DNA from: Phycisphaerae bacterium
Lineage (GTDB): Bacteria > Planctomycetota > Phycisphaerae > Sedimentisphaerales > Anaerobacaceae
NCBI GenBank assembly: GCA_021736645.1
Contig: JAIPFM010000038.1
Span: forward strand, 1-34,768
DNA: 34,768 nucleotides
Reading direction: 5' to 3'
Part shown: positions 30,902-34,768 of the stretch, one piece after another
Numbering within the stretch: position 1 is the first letter of the stretch
Layout of the letters: the number at the start of each line of letters is the position of its first letter
The notes under the pieces: model-generated
Seen by the model: the letters and a program-made list of their open reading frames with translations, nothing else
What the model was told of the DNA's origin: nothing
Databases searched by the model: none
Position numbers and translations under genes: made by a program

Positions 30902-32224
30902 ATGAAGATTTCACGTCGTCAATTCCTCACCTCGGCCTCAGCCACCGCAGTGTCTCTGCCGTTCATTGTGCCTTCCAGAGTCTGGAGCGCAGAAACAAAA
31001 CCCAGTGACCGTCTGACCATGGGATTCATCGGTGTGGGCAAGCAAAATCGCGGTCTGCTCAACGGTTTCCTGCACCGCGACACACGCGTCCTGGCTGTGT
31101 GCGATGTGGACACCACACGACGCGATACGGCCCAGAAAACCGTGAATGACTTCTACAAACAAACCTCTGGCTGCGATGCCTACAATGATTATCGCAAGAT
31201 CATTGAAAGGAAAGACATCGATGCCGTGTGCATTGCCACGCCGGACCACTGGCATGCCATCATCACAGTGGCCGCGCTGAAGGCAGGCAAGGACGTGTAC
31301 TGCGAAAAACCCCTGACCCACAATATCCACGAATCCATTGAAGTGATGAAGGCGGTCCAGGCCAATGGACGCATCCTGCAGACCGGGTCCATGCAGCGGT
31401 CGAGCTCAGAATTCCGCGTGGCCTGCGAACTGGTGAGAAACGGAGCCATTGGCAAGCTGATCAAGGTGGAATGCCAGTTCGGTGATCCGGGTCGCCCCTG
31501 CGATCTGCCTGAAGAGGCCATGGAACCGGGTCTCGACTGGGACATGTGGCAGGGCCCGGCCCCTGTTCGCGCGTACAATTCCGTGCTGAGCCCACGCGGC
31601 AATCATGACCACTTCCCCAACTGGCGAAGCTACTGTGAATACGGCGGCGGCATGGTCACGGACTGGGGCGCCCACCACCTGGACATTGCCCAGTGGGGCC
31701 TGGGCATGGACGAGAGCGGTCCTGTGGAAGTCCTGCCCGCACCTGAAGGTACGCGTGCCAAACGGGGCGTGACACTGGTCTATGCCAACGGCGTGACTGT
31801 CAAACACACGGACGGCTTTGGCGTGGACTTCTTTGGCACGGAAGGCCGAGTCCAGGTCAACCGCGGCAAATTCGTGTTCATGCGCGATGACGAGGTGATC
31901 TCCAAGTTCACCCAGAGATCAGACGGCGGGTCTTTGATGCTGGCCACGCGCAAGGCTGAAAAGGAATTCCTGGCAGACGCCAAGATCAGACTCTACAAGA
32001 GCAACAATCATCAGGACGACTTCCTGGAGTGTGTCAAGAGCCGCAAGAAACCCATTACCAGCGAAATCGTGGGGGCTCGTTCGGCCATCTGCTGTCACCT
32101 CATGAACCAGGCCTACTACCACGGCGAGAAACTTCAATGGGATCCCGCTGCCAACAAATTCATCAACGGGACCGGCAACCCCGCCTGGCTCACACGCGAT
32201 TACCGATCACCCTGGACGGTCTAG
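30902..32224 (+). CDS. Tat-exported Gfo/Idh/MocA family oxidoreductase
   Basis: 440 residues beginning with a twin-arginine signal (MKISRRQFLTSASATAVSLP), preceded by AAAGG. The Rossmann motif is MGFIGVGKQNRG (40-51), the catalytic-type lysine Lys136 lies in VYCEKPLTH, and the C-terminal domain has GGGMVTDWGAHHLDIAQWGL with the D-x-G-x-H histidine. The family oxidises sugars or, in GH109, cleaves glycosides through transient oxidation. It is between its own promoter and a strong terminator, so it is monocistronic. Downstream lies a GH92 mannosidase. Likely periplasmic. Confidence 0.9.
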   Translation: MKISRRQFLTSASATAVSLPFIVPSRVWSAETKPSDRLTMGFIGVGKQNRGLLNGFLHRDTRVLAVCDVDTTRRDTAQKTVNDFYKQTSGCDAYNDYRKIIERKDIDAVCIATPDHWHAIITVAALKAGKDVYCEKPLTHNIHESIEVMKAVQANGRILQTGSMQRSSSEFRVACELVRNGAIGKLIKVECQFGDPGRPCDLPEEAMEPGLDWDMWQGPAPVRAYNSVLSPRGNHDHFPNWRSYCEYGGGMVTDWGAHHLDIAQWGLGMDESGPVEVLPAPEGTRAKRGVTLVYANGVTVKHTDGFGVDFFGTEGRVQVNRGKFVFMRDDEVISKFTQRSDGGSLMLATRKAEKEFLADAKIRLYKSNNHQDDFLECVKSRKKPITSEIVGARSAICCHLMNQAYYHGEKLQWDPAANKFINGTGNPAWLTRDYRSPWTV

Positions 32225-32244
32225 GTTCATCCATCAGTCTTTTC

Positions 32245-32287
32245 GGCAAGCAGGCAGCACAGGGTGTGATGCCTGCTTGCCTTTTAT
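32245..32287 (+). terminator. rho-independent terminator
   Basis: GGCAAGCAGGC at 32245-32255 pairs perfectly (11 bp) with GCCTGCTTGCC at 32271-32281 around a 15-nt loop, followed by TTTTAT. It is 20 nt after the oxidoreductase stop. Confidence 0.92.
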
Positions 32288-32333
32288 ATCACAGTCTTGA
32301 ATACACGTTGATCCACACGATTGGGAAGGCCCT

Positions 32334-34604
32334 ATGATACCCAGAGCACCTGTAAAGACCGTTGCCGTTCTCGTCCTTGTCTCGATCCTGACTGCCATGG
32401 CTGCAGATCGTGAGATGGTGGACTACATCAATCCCATGATCGGCGCCATCACATTGGGCGGCTATGGCGGCCACGGTCTGGGCAAGACATTCCCCGGGGC
32501 CACCACACCGTTCGGCATGGTGCAGCTCAGCCCGGATACCATCACAGGCGGTGACAATGGGCCGGGCTATTCTTCGCACCACGAGACTATCGAAGGCTTC
32601 AGCTTCACGCACATGAGCGGCGTGGGCTGGTACGGTGACCTCGGCAATCTTCAGGTCATGCCCGTCAGAGGACCGTTGCGATTTTGCAGCGGCAGCAATG
32701 CATTCGATCTGTACAAGGCACAGGACGAGGGCTGGAAATCCCCCTACCGACACGAGACTGAAACGGCCGCTGCAGGCTACTATTCAGTCCATCTTGACAA
32801 GTACGACATTCAGGTGGAAACCACAGCCACGCCCAGAACCGGCATGCTGCGCATGACGTTCCCTGCAGCTTCGGACAGCCGCATCCAGATCGATCTGGCC
32901 AGACGCGTAGGCGGACGGGCCAGGCGCCAGTCCATCGAGGTGCTCGATGACCACACGATTCAGGGGACCATGCTGTACCAGGGGGACGGCAACGGTTTCT
33001 CATCACGCACACGCTATACGTTCTATTTCTATGCCGAATTCGATCGCCCCTGGGATTCCTTTGGCCTGTGGAATCGCGGCGATGACCTGGGACCTCTGAC
33101 CGCTGCCGACAATAATGACCTCGGATTCTATGCCCAGTTCAAGACCCAGCCAAACGAACAGATCCTCATGAAGGCAGGCATCTCGTTTGTCAGCCTGGCC
33201 AATGCCAGGGCCAATCTCGAAGCGGAACTGCCGCACTGGAATTTCGAACGGATCCGGCGTCAGGCCAGATCGCTCTGGGCCGATGCACTCAAGGGCGTGG
33301 ACATCCAGGGCGGCACGGACACGCAAAAGGAGATCTTTGCCACGGCCCTGTATCACTGCTCCATTGATCCCCGTATCTTTGTGGACACCAATGGTGAGTT
33401 CTTTGGTGCGGATTACAAACCGCATCGCTCGGATGAGTTCAACTATCGCACGATCTTCAGCGGCTGGGACGTGTTCCGCAGCCAGTTCCCCCTGCAGACT
33501 CTCATTAATCCTGATATGGTCAATGACGAGATCAACTCCCTGATCCACCTGGCCGAGTTCAATCAGAGGCAGGCCTTTCCCCGCTGGGAACTTCTGAGCA
33601 CACACACGGGCTGCATGCTGGGCAATCCCGCCATCTCCGTGATCGCCGATGCCTACACCAAAGGCATTCGAAAATACGACATAGACAAGGCCTACCAATA
33701 TTGTGTGGCCACAGCTGAAAAATATCGCAATCCTTCCAGCGGCTATACACCGGGCGACATTTCCAGGACACTGGAATATGCGTACACAGACTGGTGCGTG
33801 GGCCAACTCGCTGAAGCCCTGGACAAACCCGCAGATGCGAAAAAGTACGGCGCACGTGCCCTGACCTACAAGACCCTCTGGGACCCCAATGTGGCGTGGT
33901 TCCACAGTCGAAATGCAGACGGTACCTGGACCGAATGGAAGGGCAAGACCGTGCACGGCCAGGGCTGCACAGAGAGCAATCCGTATCAGCAGGGCTGGTT
34001 CGTACCGCAGGATGTGTACGGACTCATGGATCTCATGGGCAGGGACACCTTCCTCAATGAGCTGACGACCTTTTTCGACAAGGTGCCCAAGGACCTCCTG
34101 TGGAATGACTACTACAACCATGCCAACGAGCCCTGTCACCACGTGGTGTTCCTGTTCAACTATGCCGGCGCACCGTGGCTCACACAGAAGTGGAGCCGCG
34201 CCATCTGCGACACGGCCTACAGCACAGGCGTACGAGGCCTGTGCGGCAATGAGGACGTGGGCCAGATGTCGGCCTGGTATGTGCTGGCGGCCATGGGCAT
34301 GCATCCTGTGTGTCCCGGCGACGGCATCTATCAACTGACCAGCCCGGTGTTTGACAGGGTCAGCATCCGGCTGGACCCGACCTACTACCCGGGCGGCACC
34401 TTCACTGTGACAGCAAAAAACAATTCAAAGGAAAACCTGTATATCCAGTCCGCCACATTACGCGGCCAGCCCCTGAACCGGGCCTGGATCACGCACCAGG
34501 AAATCGTGCGCGGCGGTACCTTGGCATTTGTCATGGGCCCTGAACCCAATCAGGCCTGGGCCAGTGCACCGGAAAACCGCCCACCATCATTCATCATTAA
34601 ATAG
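32334..34604 (+). CDS. GH92 family alpha-mannosidase, secreted
   Basis: 756 residues with a signal peptide ending TAMAAD. Start supported by GGGAAGG upstream. Family blocks: VDYINPMIGAITLGGYGG, GKTFPGATTPFGMVQLSPDT, GYSSHHETIEGFSFTHMSG, NYRTIFSGWDVFRSQFPL, NHANEPCHHVVFLFNYAG with Glu599 as the probable catalytic acid, and GNEDVGQMSAWYVLAAMGMH (acidic pair Glu640-Asp641). GH92 enzymes are calcium-dependent inverting exo-alpha-mannosidases (mostly alpha-1,2, also 1,3, 1,4 or 1,6) acting on N-glycans, yeast mannan or algal glycans. It is preceded by a terminator and has its own start region; the next gene begins 71 nt later in the same direction. Confidence 0.95.
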   Translation: MIPRAPVKTVAVLVLVSILTAMAADREMVDYINPMIGAITLGGYGGHGLGKTFPGATTPFGMVQLSPDTITGGDNGPGYSSHHETIEGFSFTHMSGVGWYGDLGNLQVMPVRGPLRFCSGSNAFDLYKAQDEGWKSPYRHETETAAAGYYSVHLDKYDIQVETTATPRTGMLRMTFPAASDSRIQIDLARRVGGRARRQSIEVLDDHTIQGTMLYQGDGNGFSSRTRYTFYFYAEFDRPWDSFGLWNRGDDLGPLTAADNNDLGFYAQFKTQPNEQILMKAGISFVSLANARANLEAELPHWNFERIRRQARSLWADALKGVDIQGGTDTQKEIFATALYHCSIDPRIFVDTNGEFFGADYKPHRSDEFNYRTIFSGWDVFRSQFPLQTLINPDMVNDEINSLIHLAEFNQRQAFPRWELLSTHTGCMLGNPAISVIADAYTKGIRKYDIDKAYQYCVATAEKYRNPSSGYTPGDISRTLEYAYTDWCVGQLAEALDKPADAKKYGARALTYKTLWDPNVAWFHSRNADGTWTEWKGKTVHGQGCTESNPYQQGWFVPQDVYGLMDLMGRDTFLNELTTFFDKVPKDLLWNDYYNHANEPCHHVVFLFNYAGAPWLTQKWSRAICDTAYSTGVRGLCGNEDVGQMSAWYVLAAMGMHPVCPGDGIYQLTSPVFDRVSIRLDPTYYPGGTFTVTAKNNSKENLYIQSATLRGQPLNRAWITHQEIVRGGTLAFVMGPEPNQAWASAPENRPPSFIIK

Positions 34605-34675
34605 TTGAAAACCATGCAGTCAATCAATCTCCATGCCCTGAGAACATGGTCAAAAATCAAAAGGAGGAATGCCCC

Positions 34676-34768
34676 GTGAAAAAGACACAGTTATGCCTTA
34701 TCATTTGCCTGGTTACATGGAGCAGTGTGTCGTGGGCGCAATCCAGACATGCCGCGGAAACCCTGTAC
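34676..34768 (+). CDS. start of an exported protein (runs off the right edge)
   Basis: A GTG at 34676 is preceded by AAGGAGG with good spacing. The 31 codons up to the edge encode a signal peptide, MKKTQLCLIICLVTWSSVSW then AQSRHAAETLY, with cleavage likely after SWA. Nothing can be said about the function. It may be co-transcribed with the GH92 gene. Confidence 0.65.
   Translation, partial: MKKTQLCLIICLVTWSSVSWAQSRHAAETLY

Noticed and set aside
33003..34334. 443-codon minus-strand frame inside the GH92 gene
   Set aside because: GH92 motifs on the plus strand are unambiguous; the antisense frame is a shadow.
1..34768. tRNA, rRNA, insertion sequences, prophage genes, SusC/SusD pairs
   Set aside because: I looked for typical motifs (CCA-ended cloverleafs, transposase and integrase motifs, TonB plug and SusD signatures) and saw none; a covariance or HMM search would be needed to be certain.

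Overview
The window looks like a chromosomal segment from an uncultured, polysaccharide-degrading bacterium. My best guess is Planctomycetota, class Phycisphaerae (Sedimentisphaerales-like). The reasons are the secreted beta-helix proteins ending in the SPCIDAGDP / NMGAYGG signature, LamG domains with VAHWKLDE and LDGMDD blocks, a LolA-like protein with a GRDTINGVEVEG block, an EHP-repeat lipoprotein, and many Tat-exported Gfo/Idh/MocA oxidoreductases. Verrucomicrobiota, Kiritimatiellota, Lentisphaerota or Hydrogenedentota cannot be excluded from sequence reading alone.

Layout. 1-2589 (minus): a secreted NHL-type beta-propeller followed by the N-terminal part of a GH97 glycosidase that runs off the left edge. 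2796-5741 (plus, divergent): a large secreted clan GH-A glycosidase with a C-terminal CBM9-like domain. 5883-9339 (plus): an envelope set made of a beta-barrel-like protein, a small EHP-repeat lipoprotein, a transglutaminase-like lipoprotein and a probably 5'-truncated LolA-like protein, closed by a strong terminator. 9340-9969: a scar-like gap holding a 54-bp near-identical copy of the 3' end of the M55 peptidase gene. 9970-14760 (plus): two multidomain secreted beta-helix proteins, one with a C-type lectin domain, one with PKD, alpha/beta-hydrolase and LamG parts. 28678-15093 (minus): a ten-gene catabolic cluster in transcription order: 3-hydroxyisobutyrate-type dehydrogenase, Tat-exported Gfo/Idh/MocA, cytoplasmic Gfo/Idh/MocA, non-pyrrolysine MttB-family methyltransferase, Tat-exported Gfo/Idh/MocA, GH172 lipoprotein, GH141-like beta-helix, ADP-ribosylglycohydrolase-like protein, GH110 alpha-galactosidase, exported M55 D-aminopeptidase. 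28804-34768 (plus): a clear sigma70 promoter, a glucuronokinase-like GHMP kinase plus GalU-like uridylyltransferase pair, another promoter, a fourth Gfo/Idh/MocA, a terminator, a GH92 mannosidase and the start of another secreted protein.

How it fits together. Exported glycosidases (GH97, GH-A, GH172, GH141-like, GH110, GH92) would trim a complex glycan containing alpha-linked galactose, mannose, a furanose and perhaps fucose or xylose. Exported and cytoplasmic NAD(P)-type oxidoreductases, the beta-hydroxyacid dehydrogenase and the MttB-like methyltransferase suggest further oxidation and demethylation of released units. The kinase/uridylyltransferase pair would recycle free glucuronate to UDP-glucuronate.

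The most unusual signal is not a gene. At least eight junctions carry degenerate tandem arrays with a strict 7-nt period, each with its own consensus. Several start in or directly beside a stop codon, and two carry a shared 23-nt hairpin module. They resemble in principle the heptameric STRR repeats of cyanobacteria, and I do not recognise a described family for them here.
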